A stretch of DNA of 64,000 nucleotides from Strigamia acuminata. Its lineage: Eukaryota > Arthropoda > Chilopoda > Geophilomorpha > Linotaeniidae. The position numbers were made by a program, and so were the translations under genes. This document shows, in pieces, positions 9,059 through 20,215 of this stretch; the stretch's first letter is position 1, and each line of letters begins with the position of its first letter. The stretch covers positions 3,290,186-3,354,185 of the forward strand of contig OX442317.1 in assembly GCA_949358305.1 (NCBI GenBank), read 5' to 3'. Below the pieces are notes generated by a model, which saw nothing but the letters and a program-made list of their open reading frames with translations, made no database searches and was not told where the DNA came from.

Positions 9059-12000
9059 ATGCAAAAGGCTTCCGAAGCGACGTTGGGACGTGTACCGGTC
9101 CTGACGACCGGCAACTACGAACAATGGCAACGAACAGTTAAGATGTTGCTCAAAAGTGAAGGCCTGTGGCATCACGTCACAGAAGACGGCGAGGAGGATT
9201 TTCTGAAGACGGCGGATGATAAAGAGAAACGCAAATATCAACGTCGGAAGGAACGAGCCCTAGGAACAATTTATTGTTTGGTATCCGAAGCCAAACAGTC
9301 GGCACTCGATGGCTGCGAGACACCGAAGGAACAATGGGACATGCTCGCCAAGATCTACGCCCCCAGTTCACTTGCCCGTCAGGCAGCTATGCGCCGACAG
9401 TTCTTGCAATTGAAACTGGAGCCGAACGAGGAGATGCCCGATTTCCTGGGGCGTGTAGACCTGATGGTTCGTCAATTGAAGGACATCGGAGAGGACATTC
9501 TCCCTCGACATCAGGCCTACCAGTACCTCGATTTTCTTCCAGCGGATTACGACCAGGCAACGTTCTCCATTTACCATTGGCCGTTGGCGAATTTTACCCC
9601 GGCCAAAGTCTCCGAACAGCTCTTGTCGGAATACCTTCGTTTGAAGTCGAAATCCGACCACGATACGAAGAAGACGTCGGCATTCGCCGCGGACAATCGC
9701 AACCGCAGTCAATCTCGCAATCCTCGTCCACTATCGCAAATTTGTTGTTTCAATTGCGATCAGATGGGCCACTACGCGAACAAATGCCCTCTTCCGCGCC
9801 GACAATCGAAGGAACAGCAACCGGCAGCTGCACTACAAGGACGATCTCGCAGCAAAAACCGACGTCGAAAGGGAACCAATTCTCAGCAACCGGGTGGTCA
9901 AAGCCGTGAAATTTCCCGCCCGCGACGTGATGCTGCGTACCTCTTGTCTGCGCCACCAGTTGTTACAGCACCGACTGTGCATTTCCTCCAATCCCACGAA
10001 TGGATCGTTGATTGCGGCGCAACCGACCACGTGTCGCACGTTAAAGCGTGGTTCACGAACTTTGTTTCCGTTGTCCCGTTTAACATCGAGTTAGGACAAG
10101 GCAGTTCGAAGGTCACAGGCAAAGGTGACGTTCCGGTCAAGTCGCTCATCGATGGCTGCGAATGCACCGTAATGCTACGCGACGTCTTATTCGCACCTGA
10201 CTTCGGCGCCAACTTAATCTCGGTTTCTCGGATTGATAAATGCGGACATCACATCCACATTCACAACTCGGAATTGCATACGTATGAAACGGACATCAAA
10301 CTAAGTGTTCTTCGGGCGAAACAGAAGTCTGGACTTTATTTCGTGGATGGGCTTATCTCGCCATTCGCCGCTCCGACTAATGTTTCGAGTTCTCCACCCG
10401 TTTCATCGTTGCCTCCGACTCCGACACCGACCACTCTAGTGACGAAGGAAGAGGACTTTCCCGCATTGCCCAAGTCTTCCAACAAGGCTAAGACGAAGTC
10501 GGCTGACATTATGACCGATTTCCGCTTGCCCGTCTCCTCCAACACCTTACTGGTCCCTTCACTTTTTCCTACCAGTCCTGCTCCTATTCCCGGATCCCAA
10601 CCTCAACAGATCCGGATGTATTCCAATGCCCTCACCTCTCCTCTTCCCGTTGCCAAGTCAAACGCAACATCACCTCCTCCTGTTGCTAAGTCAAATGCAA
10701 CATCACCTCCTAAACAGGTTACTACGTCGGTCAACGTCGCGGATGCCACGGGATTGTGGCACAGCAGACTGGGTCACCTGCACACCAAAGCCATGCGGAC
10801 TTTGGCTGTTAACTCCCAGGTTTACGGACTTGATCCAGCTGCTGTTCGACAGGAACTTTCATGCAACACGTGCCGTGTCGCCAAGTCTACGCGTGCTTCG
10901 CATAAGCCGATTTCCGCGCCTTCGACCACGAAACCGCTTGAATTGCTTCACATGGACGTCTGGGGTCCGTCGAGGCTGCCTTCCATTGGTGGCGCTAATT
11001 TCGCCTTCACCATTATCGACGACGCCACCAGGTATGCCTGGCTTTTCCCGATTGCCCGTAAATCCGATGTTTTCGCTACGTTCAAAGACTTTGTTTCCCG
11101 TGTCGAACGTATAGCCGATTGCCGGATCAAAACGATTCGTACCGACCGTGGAGGAGAATTCATTTCAAGGGATTTTGACTGTTATCTCGCCGACAAGGGT
11201 ATTGTTGCGCAACGGACCAACCCCGCGAGCCCACAGATGAATGGAGTCGCCGAACGCCTGAACCGGACGATGGGCGATTATCTCCGCTCCGTTAGATCCG
11301 AAACCGGATTTCCGCATACGCTTTGGGCCGAACTTGCTGTGACATTCGTGTACATCAAGAACCGAAGTCCACATTCGAAGCTCAACGACGAAATCCCGTA
11401 CATTTTGTGGCGCCAGCGAGCTCTCTCCGTCAGACATTTTCGTAAAATCGGTTCCAAGTGCTGGGTGCACTTCACCGCACCTGGACGCAATAAACTGGAC
11501 CCTCGAGCTTGGGAGGGATTTCTCGTCGGCTACGCGTCTGGAACTCGAGGATATCGTGTTTTGAATCCGGCTACGAACACTGTCACCGAAACTGTCCACG
11601 TCCAAATCGATGAACGGCAGAACTTTAAACGCTCGCCCTTTTATGTTCCGGATCCGGATGACAATGCTCCACCCATGGAGGAGCCTGCTCGTGGCCACAC
11701 CCCGTCGCGTGTCACTTTTCATGATAATTTCCCAACTCAACCTTGGCCTCGACGACGTCGCGATTCGGATAACGATTCTTCCGCCGGCAGTAGTGACGAT
11801 GATGGAATTATCAGTCGTGCTCAGTCTGTCGCTTCGACCGCTCCGTCTTTCGCTTCATTTGCCCCGTCCGCCGCTGCAAGCGTGCCTCTGGATGGTGAGG
11901 CTATTCCTGATGGCTCCGTGACCGCTGCCGATGACTCCGTTACTGCAGCGACCGTTGCAGGACATGGCCAATTTTCTCCAACCATACGTTCCACGCGTTT

Positions 12001-13966
12001 ACCCCAGCTGCGACGTTCGATCTCTTACCCAACTCTTCCATGTCTTGACGATACCACGGCGATGTCTGTACAGGGTTCTGACTTTGACGACGACCTTCTT
12101 GACGAAGCGGCCGCCTTACCTATTCCCGCTCCGGGTACGCCTAATTTGGCCCCTTTACGTGCTCTTCATTGCCCTTGGAGTTTTATTGGCGGCGTTTCGC
12201 CCTTCAGCGGATGGAGGAGAGAGGAACATCTCCGGAAAGATCAAATCCCGGGAAAGATCAAGGTCGACGTTTATTATTATCCGGAACACGGTGTCCGCTT
12301 GCGGTCGCAAAACGATATCGCCGCTTATTGTTTCGCACATCGGCTACCGTATGACGAGTCTATTTTCTTTTTTGGCAATTTGGAACACCACATGCCCTAT
12401 GTTCCACCATCGCCTCATCGTGTCTTCATGTGTTTTCGGGAACCGGCCACATATGCCGAAGCAGTTAAATTGCCCGAAGCACCGAAATGGACCGAAGCAA
12501 TCGACGAGGAGCTTTCTACTTTCAAGAAGCGCGAGGTTTACAAAGAGGTTCCGCGTCCACCCGATAAGACAGTCCTAGCTTGCAAGTGGATTTTCAAGTT
12601 AAAATCGGACGCCACCGGGACAATTCATCGATACCGTGCCCGACTTGTCGCACAAGGTTTCCGCCAAACAATGGGCGTTGATTTCGATGAAGTTTTTAGT
12701 CCGGTAGTTAACTTCGTGCTCATCCGATTTTTCTTCTGTCTTCTAGTCGTCTTGTTAGGATGGAGGGATACTCATCTCGACGTAAAATGTGCCTACCTCT
12801 ACGGCGACCTCGACCACGAAATCTACATGCGGATTCCCGCCGGTGCCACATGCTCCTCGCCCGACAACGTCTGGTTGTTGACCAAGTCGCTTTACGGTCT
12901 TCATCAGTCGGGGCGCATGTGGTACCAAAAGCTCGATGAAACGTTAACCGGACTCGGATTCCAGAAATTTCCGGCTTGTAATTGCGTTTACGCATTTGGA
13001 CATTCGGCCATCATGTTAGTTTACGTTGACGACATCGTTTTATTTTACGCGTCGGAGAACATCCGAGACCGTATTCTTGCATTGATCACGAGCAAGTTCG
13101 AAATCGTCAACCTCGGCCCGATAACCAAGTTGCTCGGAGTGGAATTCGAGCGTCGTGACGGGAAAGTCTTCATGACTCAACGCAATTACATCGATAAACT
13201 CCTCAAAAAGTTTAATGTTTCGTCCGATGCACTCATTAAAGTGCCTGTCACACCGGGAACCACGCTCGTGAAAGGCTCGTTGGACAATCTCCCGGATTTC
13301 CCGTATCGGTCGCTCATCGGATCATTACTTTTTCTCGCTTCTCGCACTCGTCCCGATATCTTATACTCGGTCATCGCTCTCTCGCAGTACAACAACTGCT
13401 ACGACCAAAGCCACATTAAGTGTTTGCTTCAAGTTCTTCGATATGTGGCCAATACGAGTGATTATTCCATCGAACTTTCGAAATGCGATTCGAGTCAACT
13501 GTGGGGTTGCACAGACGCCTCTTGGGCCTCCGACATCGCTACATCGAGATCATTCGGCGGATACATTGTCTACATCGGAAGTGTGCCCATTGGCTGGAGC
13601 TGCAAAAAACAGACCAGTGTTGCTTGCTCCACCATGGAAGCCGAGTTTGTGGCATTAGTCGAAATCGTCAAGGAATTATACTGGTTGGACAGTATTTATC
13701 AAGTATTTCCGCCTTTACGTCGATTATCGAAACCGATCATATTTTCCGATGCCCTCGCCTCGATTCAGTTCACGAACAACGACATCGAGAACTCGAAAAC
13801 GAAACATATTCGAGTGAAGTTTCACTGGCTTCGTGAGTGGCATATTGCCGGATGTTTCGAACTCCGCAAGATTCCGGGTGAGATAAATGTATCCGACATT
13901 TTCACCAAGTGGCTCAGTTCAGAGCGCCTCCGGAATTTATTATCACGCATTTTCGTCTCGAAGTAA
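9059..13966 (+). CDS. gag-pol: Ty1/copia Gag-Pol polyprotein, 1635 aa
   Basis: Translated from the ATG at 9059; the frame is open further upstream, but only from a GTG. Domain order is PR-IN-RT-RH, which defines copia. Seen: N-terminal Gag (residues about 15-200, with GNYEQWQRTVKMLL), CCHC zinc knuckle CFNCDQMGHYANKC (about 230-243), protease active site DCGATDH (D318), gag-pre-integrase HHCC (LWHSRLGHLH about 566, CNTC about 602), and integrase catalytic core with the first Asp about 633 (DVWGP), TDRGGEF, and Glu about 732 (GVAERLN). The reverse transcriptase has LDVKCAYLYG and YVDD at 1322-1325. RNase H has TDASWASD (about 1485) and STMEAEF. There are no stops or frameshifts, and gag and pol are fused in one frame. 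The product packages, copies and integrates the element. The active-site Ser/Thr of the protease is Cys here. Confidence 0.97.
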   Translation: MQKASEATLGRVPVLTTGNYEQWQRTVKMLLKSEGLWHHVTEDGEEDFLKTADDKEKRKYQRRKERALGTIYCLVSEAKQSALDGCETPKEQWDMLAKIYAPSSLARQAAMRRQFLQLKLEPNEEMPDFLGRVDLMVRQLKDIGEDILPRHQAYQYLDFLPADYDQATFSIYHWPLANFTPAKVSEQLLSEYLRLKSKSDHDTKKTSAFAADNRNRSQSRNPRPLSQICCFNCDQMGHYANKCPLPRRQSKEQQPAAALQGRSRSKNRRRKGTNSQQPGGQSREISRPRRDAAYLLSAPPVVTAPTVHFLQSHEWIVDCGATDHVSHVKAWFTNFVSVVPFNIELGQGSSKVTGKGDVPVKSLIDGCECTVMLRDVLFAPDFGANLISVSRIDKCGHHIHIHNSELHTYETDIKLSVLRAKQKSGLYFVDGLISPFAAPTNVSSSPPVSSLPPTPTPTTLVTKEEDFPALPKSSNKAKTKSADIMTDFRLPVSSNTLLVPSLFPTSPAPIPGSQPQQIRMYSNALTSPLPVAKSNATSPPPVAKSNATSPPKQVTTSVNVADATGLWHSRLGHLHTKAMRTLAVNSQVYGLDPAAVRQELSCNTCRVAKSTRASHKPISAPSTTKPLELLHMDVWGPSRLPSIGGANFAFTIIDDATRYAWLFPIARKSDVFATFKDFVSRVERIADCRIKTIRTDRGGEFISRDFDCYLADKGIVAQRTNPASPQMNGVAERLNRTMGDYLRSVRSETGFPHTLWAELAVTFVYIKNRSPHSKLNDEIPYILWRQRALSVRHFRKIGSKCWVHFTAPGRNKLDPRAWEGFLVGYASGTRGYRVLNPATNTVTETVHVQIDERQNFKRSPFYVPDPDDNAPPMEEPARGHTPSRVTFHDNFPTQPWPRRRRDSDNDSSAGSSDDDGIISRAQSVASTAPSFASFAPSAAASVPLDGEAIPDGSVTAADDSVTAATVAGHGQFSPTIRSTRLPQLRRSISYPTLPCLDDTTAMSVQGSDFDDDLLDEAAALPIPAPGTPNLAPLRALHCPWSFIGGVSPFSGWRREEHLRKDQIPGKIKVDVYYYPEHGVRLRSQNDIAAYCFAHRLPYDESIFFFGNLEHHMPYVPPSPHRVFMCFREPATYAEAVKLPEAPKWTEAIDEELSTFKKREVYKEVPRPPDKTVLACKWIFKLKSDATGTIHRYRARLVAQGFRQTMGVDFDEVFSPVVNFVLIRFFFCLLVVLLGWRDTHLDVKCAYLYGDLDHEIYMRIPAGATCSSPDNVWLLTKSLYGLHQSGRMWYQKLDETLTGLGFQKFPACNCVYAFGHSAIMLVYVDDIVLFYASENIRDRILALITSKFEIVNLGPITKLLGVEFERRDGKVFMTQRNYIDKLLKKFNVSSDALIKVPVTPGTTLVKGSLDNLPDFPYRSLIGSLLFLASRTRPDILYSVIALSQYNNCYDQSHIKCLLQVLRYVANTSDYSIELSKCDSSQLWGCTDASWASDIATSRSFGGYIVYIGSVPIGWSCKKQTSVACSTMEAEFVALVEIVKELYWLDSIYQVFPPLRRLSKPIIFSDALASIQFTNNDIENSKTKHIRVKFHWLREWHIAGCFELRKIPGEINVSDIFTKWLSSERLRNLLSRIFVSK

Positions 13967-14000
13967 CTTTTTCGATCATTCAACACCGACATTTTACATC

Positions 14001-14012
14001 GAAGGAGGGAAT
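14001..14012 (+). promoter_or_regulatory. Copia polypurine tract
   Basis: GAAGGAGGGAAT directly precedes the 3' LTR, the expected plus-strand primer position. Confidence 0.8.
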
Positions 14013-14565
14013 TGTTGGACTTTGGAACCGCTTTTCACCTAATTAAATCGTTTTTCGATGTGAAATGACTTTGAAATGTTTATTTTATTATCCATCGGTT
14101 ATCTTTTCTTATTCGGGGTAATTTAGTATTGTTTCTTATGTTTTTCCTTAGTTTCTGTGTAAAGGGAATGCATGATGCCTTTTAGATGTGTCTTATCCAT
14201 CTGGCATCATGCATCCTCTATTCTGTGTGTATTTCTACTTATTGTTTCTATTTTCGGCCACCAGATGTCTCTGGCAGTTTGCAAATGGCCGCGCACACAG
14301 CCAGTGTGTTTCTCTATGTTTTCAAATGGTTTTTGGATCAATTATGTAAGTTTTCTCGAATTAAAGTGTATTTTGTTAATTATCAGTATTAGTTTATGTG
14401 CCACACGTCTTTATAAGTGTGGTACACGCGTTTTCTGGCCCAATACAGACCCGAACTCGCGTTTACGCATCACGGCAATTTTTCCAGCTCATGCATTGCC
14501 GTGAGCACGTTATTTTCACGCTTCCAGCACGATTTATCGTGCATTTATTGCGCCACAGTGCTACA
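14013..14565 (+). repeat. Copia 3' LTR (553 bp)
   Basis: Same sequence as the 5' LTR at 7783-8335, without a difference that I could see, and followed directly by the target duplicate GTTAA. Confidence 0.95.
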
Positions 14566-15694
14566 GTTAACGGGCCGTTAACGGCCCGTGCGGGCCGTTG
14601 CGGGATCGTGACGGGACCGTCGACGGCCCGTTAACGGCCCGTGCGGGCCGTTGCGGGATCGTGACGGGACCGTCAGCGGCCCGTTAACGGCCCGTGCGGG
14701 CCGTTGCGGGATCGTGACGGGATCGTCGACGGCCCGTTAACGGCCCGTGCGGGCCGTTGCGGGATCGTGACGGGACCGTCAGCGGCCCGTTAACGGCCCG
14801 TGCGGGCCGTTGCGGGATCGTGACGGGATCGTCGACGGCCCGTTAACGGCCCGTGCGGGCCGTTGCGGGCCGTTGACGGGCCGTTGACGGGCCGTTAACG
14901 GGCCGTTAACGGGCCGTTACGGCGTGAATCGAAAAAATCAACAACCGACAACACGTACATGAAAACGCGTACAACATTCATAGACATTAATCTCGAATCC
15001 TGTTTTTGGTTTTACGCCGTTAACGGGCCGTTAACGGGCCGTTAACGGCCCGTTAACGGCCCGCGTGAGGTCGTACGGGCCGTCGGCGAGCCGAAGTCCG
15101 GGAACGAAGGCCGTGACGGGATCGTGACGGGACCGTCAGCGGCCCGTTAACGGCCCGTGCGGGCCGTTGCGGGATCGTGACGGGATCGTCGACGGCCCGT
15201 TAACGGCCCGTGCGGGCCGTTGCGGGCCGTTGACGGGCCGTTGACGGGCCGTTAACGGGCCGTGACGGTGTAAATCGAAAAAATCAACAACCGACAACAC
15301 GTACGTGAAAACGCGTACAACATTCATAGACATTAATCTCGAATCCTGTTTTTGGTTTTACGCCGTTAACGGGCCGTTAACGGCCCGTTAACGGCCCGTT
15401 AACGGCCCGCATGAGGTCGTACGGGCCGTTACGGGATCGTGACGGGACCGTCGGCGGCCCGTTAACGGCCCGTGCGAGCCGTTACGGGATCGTGACGGGA
15501 CCGTCGGCGGCCCGTTAACGGCCCGTGCGAGCCGTTACGGGATCGTGACGGGACCGTCGGCGGCCCGTTAACGGCCCGTGCGAGCCGTTACGGGATCGTG
15601 ACGGGACCGTCGGCGGCCCGTTAACGGCCCGTGCGGGCCGTTTTCGACCCGTTGCGGCCGTTTTCGACCCGTTGCGGCCCGTTTTCGACCCGTT
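14566..15694. repeat. Main GTTAAC satellite array of unit A, right part
   Basis: Continuation of the array broken at 7782. It carries five 53-bp monomers to about 14850, then cores at 14927 and 15273, then four more monomers with GCGAGCCGTTACGGG starts, and a short run of TTTTCGACCCGTTGCGGCCG repeats (about 15630-15690). The last core spacing is 346 bp, not 357, so the right edge is a variant. Confidence 0.93.
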
Positions 15695-15832
15695 ACGGTC
15701 CTTGGCCGTAACGGGCCGAAAACGGGAAAACTGAAAAAGTCGAGTGCGAGACCACGTGACCCGGAGTGTGGTTTTTGGGGACGAGGGCCGTCCTCCGACC
15801 GCGCCGTGACGCGCCGCGGGTCGGTCACCAAC
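15695..15832. repeat. Right foldback arm of the main array
   Basis: Begins GGCCGTAACGGGCCGAAAAC and carries the inverted GC-rich box (GTGTGGTTTTTGGGGACGAG, then CCGCGGGTCGG). It mirrors 5395-5540. Confidence 0.8.
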
Positions 15833-18800
15833 TTTTGTCAATTTTTGACAGATTTTCACGGAATTTCAGCAACATTTTACGAGACATTTCTGCCCGATTG
15901 GACGGACTTGTTTAAAACATTGCTGAAATTCTGTGTTAATTTATCAAAAATTGCAAAAATTCGGTGCGAATTTTGTCAGAAATTGGGAAAATTTTTTTAA
16001 AACTAGTCCAACGCGCCGATAAATCGAGCGCCCACACGCGCCCACGTGCTTGGACAGTGCTGGGCGCGTCCAACCCGCGTGGACACTGTCAAGTCGGGCA
16101 TTTTCGGGCACAGTTTGATGCGAGCAAATCTCGCAAAACTTGCACCGAATTGTGGCAACATTTGATAGATTTCCACCGAATTTTAGCAATGTTTTACAAA
16201 AACCTGTGGAAATGTATCCAATCGGGCAGAAATGTCTCGCAAAATATTGCTGAAATTACTTGGAAATTTATCACAAATTGTCAAAAGTCGGTGCAATTTT
16301 TTTGGACGCATCAAACCGTGTGCCCCGAGAGTCCACGAGTGTGCCCGACCTGACAGTGTCCACGCGGGGCGCACTGTCCACGCACGTGGGCGCGTGATTT
16401 ACTGGCGCGTTGGACGAGTTCTAAAAAAATTCTCCAAAATCTGACAAAACTTGCAACGATTTTTAACGACATTTAATAAATTTACACAGATTTTAAGCAA
16501 TGTTTTACAGAAGCCCCATCCAAAAGGGCAGAAATATCCCGTATAATGTCGCTGCAATTCTGTAGAAATTTATCAGATATTGACAAAATTCGGTGACGGG
16601 CGGAAGGGCGATTCCCGAGCGGAAGAGAGAGAGAGAGAGAGAGGGCGGACGGCCGGCGCCTACGCCGACGGGGCGAGAGGGCGAGTGCACTGTTCACGCA
16701 TGTGGGCACGTGTGGGCGCTCGATTTACCGGCGCGTTGGACGAGTTAAACAAAATTTTCCCAATATTTTGCATAACTTGCACCGATTTTTAAGAACATTT
16801 GACTGATTTCCACAGATTTTAAGCGATGTTTTACACGTCCAACCCGCGTGGACATTGTCAGATCGGGCGGTTTCGGGCACAGTTTTATTGTTAATTGTTT
16901 TTGCATTAGACATGTGTTTAATTCGTTTTGTCTTTTTAGTGGTTCCTTGACTCGGTGTGTACGGTTCTTGCGCGTCGTGCCCACGTTTAACACGTGGCCA
17001 CACGAGTACATCGCGCACGCACATGCGTGGACTCTCGTCGACGATCGTGTGATTCTAGTTACGTCAGTCTCGATGTTTTATATGATTTTATTTTGCTAAT
17101 TGTTTTGAGCGCGTGCAATTTCAATTGTTGCACTCCCGCATTTTCTATTGTAGACTAGTATCTGGACAATTTAGTTCGTGTTCTTGAGTCGAATAAATTA
17201 GACGTGTTTTTAATTTTTCTGTCGCCATTTTTTGAATTCACTAGCGCTCTTCAGATGATTCGTTGCGCTGCATGAGAGCTTTAATTGATGAGTTGGAGGC
17301 CAGTAAATCGCGCGCCCACATGCGCACGTCCAACCCGCGTGGACACTGTCAGATCGGGCACACGCGTGGACTCTCGGGGCACAGTTTGATGCGTGCAAAA
17401 GTTGCACCGACTTGTGGGAATTTTTTAACAAATTTCCACAGAATTTCAGCGACATTTTACGAGACATTTCTGCCCGATGGGACGGACTTCTGTAAAACAT
17501 TGCTTAAAATCCATGGAAATTTATCACATATTGACAAAATTCGGTGCAAGTTTTGTCAGAAATTAGGAAAAAACTTTTTTCAAAACTCGTCCAACGCGCC
17601 GGTAAATTGAGCGCCCACGTGCGTCGACAGTGGGCGCTTCAAAACCGCGTGGACACTGTCAGATCTCGGCACAGTTTGATGCGCCCAAATCTAGCAATAC
17701 TTGCACCGACTTTTGGCAATTTGTGACAAATTTTCACAGAATTTCGGCAACATTTTACGACACATTTCTGCCCGGTTGGACACATTTCCACAGGTTTTTT
17801 GTAAAACGTTGCTAAAATTCCGTTGAATTTCATCAAAAATTGTGTCAAAAGTCGGTGACGGGCGGAGGGGCGAGCTCCGGGCGCCCGAGAGAGAGAGAGA
17901 AAGAGAGAGAGAGGGGACGGCCGGGGCTCCCGCCGACGGGCGGAGGGGCGAGCCTTGGCGGGTTGGGCGTGCACTATCTAGGCATGTGGGCGCTCGATTT
18001 ACCGGCACGTTGGACAAGTTTTGAAAATTTTTTTTTTCCTAATTTTTGACAAAATTAGCACCGAATTTTGCCAATATTTGATAAATTTCCACGGAATTTT
18101 ATCAATGTTTTACAAAAAACCCCTGGAAATGTGTCCAATCGAGCAGAAATGTCTCGTAAAATATCGCTGAAATTTGTCTAAAATTGACAAAAAATCGGTG
18201 CAAGTTTTGCTAGATATTTGCCCGGATCAAACTGTGCCCGAAACCGCCCGATCTGACAGTGTGCACGCGGGCTGGACGTGCCCACTGTCCCCGCATGTGC
18301 ACTCGCCGGCGCGTTGGACGAGTTTAAGAAGATTTTATCAGTTTCTGACAAAACTTGCATCGATTTTTTGTCAATTTTTGATAAATTTCCCCAGAATTTT
18401 AGCAATAAAACCTTTGAAAATGTATCCAAAAGAGCAGAAATGTCCTGTAAAATATTGCTGAAAATCTGTTGAAATTCATCAAATATTGACAAAAATCTGT
18501 GACGAGCGGAGGGGCGATCCTTTGGCGGCCGAAAGAGAGAGGGGGGACGGTCGGGGCTCCCGCCGACGGGCGGAGGGGCGAGCCTTGGCGGCCGAGAGAG
18601 AGAGAGAGAGAGGACGGCCGGGGCTCCCGCCGGCGCACTGTCCACGCATGGGCGCGCTCGATTTACTGGCGCGTTGGACGAATTTTAAATTTTTTGTTTC
18701 CTATTTCTGACAAAATTTGCACAGACTTTTGTCAATTTTTGACAAATTTTCACGGAATTTCAGCAATGGGACGGACTTATGTAAAACATCGCTTAAAATC

Positions 18801-19018
18801 TGGAAATCTGTCAAATCTTCTTTAAATTTATGCAAGATATTGGGAAATTTTGGTTTAACTCGTCCAACGGGCCGGTAAATCGAGCGCCCACACGCGCCCA
18901 CATGCACGTCCAACCCGCATGGGCACTGTCACATCGGACGTTTGTTGCGTGCAAAACTTGCACCGACTTTTGGCCATTTTTGGTTAAACTTCCGCACAAT
19001 TTCTGCCCGATTGGACAC
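15833..19018. repeat. 3.2-kb block of palindromic hairpin modules
   Basis: At least seven copies of the hairpin module in both orientations (forward loops near 15890, 17470, 17768, 19003; inverted near 16223, 16525, 18141, 18432). Between them lie CGCGCCGGTAAATCGAGCG-type spacers and four (GA)n/GGGCGGAGGGGCGAG tracts near 16610, 17880, 18530 and 18595. The inner inverted segment (16885-17297) is embedded here. Two modules starting TTGCAC at 17701 and 18717 lie about 1015 bp apart and are the apparent exchange points for the expansions in unit B. Frames across the block are repeat translations and not genes. Confidence 0.85.
16885..17297 (-). repeat. Inner inverted segment, right copy
   Basis: Reverse-complement partner of 4485-4815, with about 80 bp of extra sequence and scattered substitutions. 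It is AT-richer than the flanking modules. In unit B it is at 30715-31127. Confidence 0.75.
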
Positions 19019-20215
19019 TGAGGTTCGGTTTCCGACCGGGTCGTTTCTTGTCCGACCCGCGGCGCGTCGCGGCGCGGCCGGAGGACGGCCCTCGTCCCCA
19101 AAAACCACACTCCGAGTCACGGGTCGCACGGCCAACAGGCCGTGACGGGCCGTAGCGGGTCGAAAACGGGCCGTTAACGGCCCGTTGACGGCCCGTTAGC
19201 GGCCCGCATGAGGTCGCACGGGCCGTCGGCGAGCCGAAGTCCGGGAACGAAGGCCGTTACGGGACCGTGACGGGACCGTCGGCGGCCCGTTAACGGCCCG
19301 TGCGAGCCGTTACGGGATCGTGACGGGACCGTCGGCGGCCCGTTAACGGCCCGTGCGAGCCGTTACGGAATCGTGACGGGACCGTCGGCGGCCCGTTAAC
19401 GGCCCGTGCGGGCCGTTACGGGATCGTGACGGGACCGTCGGCGGCCCGTTAACGGCCCGTGCGACCCCATGCGGGCCGTTGACGGGCCGTTAACGGGCCG
19501 TTAACGGGCCGTTAACGGGCCGTGACGGTGTAAATCGAAAAAATCAACAACCGACAACACGTACATGAAAACGCGTACAACATTCATAGACATTAATCTC
19601 GAATCCTGTTTTTGGTTTTACGCCGTTAACGGGCCGTTAACGGCCCGTTAACGGCCCGTTAACGGCCCGCATGAGGTCGTACGGGCCGTTACGGGGTCGT
19701 GACGGGACCGTCGGCGGCCCGTTAACGGCCCGTGCGGGCCGTTACGGGATAGTTACGGAACCGTCGGCGGCCCGTTAACGGCCCGTGCGAGCCGTTACGG
19801 GATCGTGACGGGACCGTCGGCGGCCCGTTAACGGCCCGTGCGAGCCGTTACGGGATTGTGACGGGACCGTCGGCGGCCCGTTAACGGCCCGTGCGGGCCG
19901 TTTTCGACCCGTTGCGGCCGTTTTCGACCCGTTGCGGCCCGTTTTCGACCCGTTACGGTCCTTGGCCGTAACGGGCCGAAAACGGGAAAACTGAAAAAGT
20001 CGAGTGCGAGACCACGTGACCCGGAGTGTGGTTTTTGGGGACGAGGGCCGTCCTCCGACCGCGCCGTGACGCGCCCCGGGTCGGATCAAGAGGCGACCCG
20101 GTCGGAAACCGAACCTCGGGGTTCCTCGAGGCGTGGTTTTTTGGGGACGGGGGGAGGGGGGGATCGGGTCGCGTGCTCCAACCGCGCCGCAACGCGATGT
20201 GGGTCGGTCACCAAC
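19019..20215. repeat. Foldback 3 with small GTTAAC array
   Basis: Left arm 19019-19130 (one GC-rich box), array 19130-19970 with one core at 19533 and several 53-bp monomers, right arm 19975-20213 with two inverted boxes. The right arm is the inverse of the double-box left arm of foldback 1 (1863-2100). Recurs in unit B at 32849-33940, 37578-38640 and 41258-42424. Confidence 0.85.

Larger units (their letters stand above)
7783..14565 (+). mobile_element. Intact Ty1/copia LTR retrotransposon
   Basis: 6783 bp in total: two identical 553-bp LTRs, tRNA primer site, one long gag-pol frame and a polypurine tract. The 5-bp target duplication GTTAA is at 7778-7782 and 14566-14570, inside a GTTAAC palindrome of the satellite. 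Removing the element and one duplicate restores the 475-bp core spacing of the array exactly. Identical LTRs and an unbroken frame indicate a very recent insertion. It is absent from the corresponding array in unit B. Confidence 0.97.
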
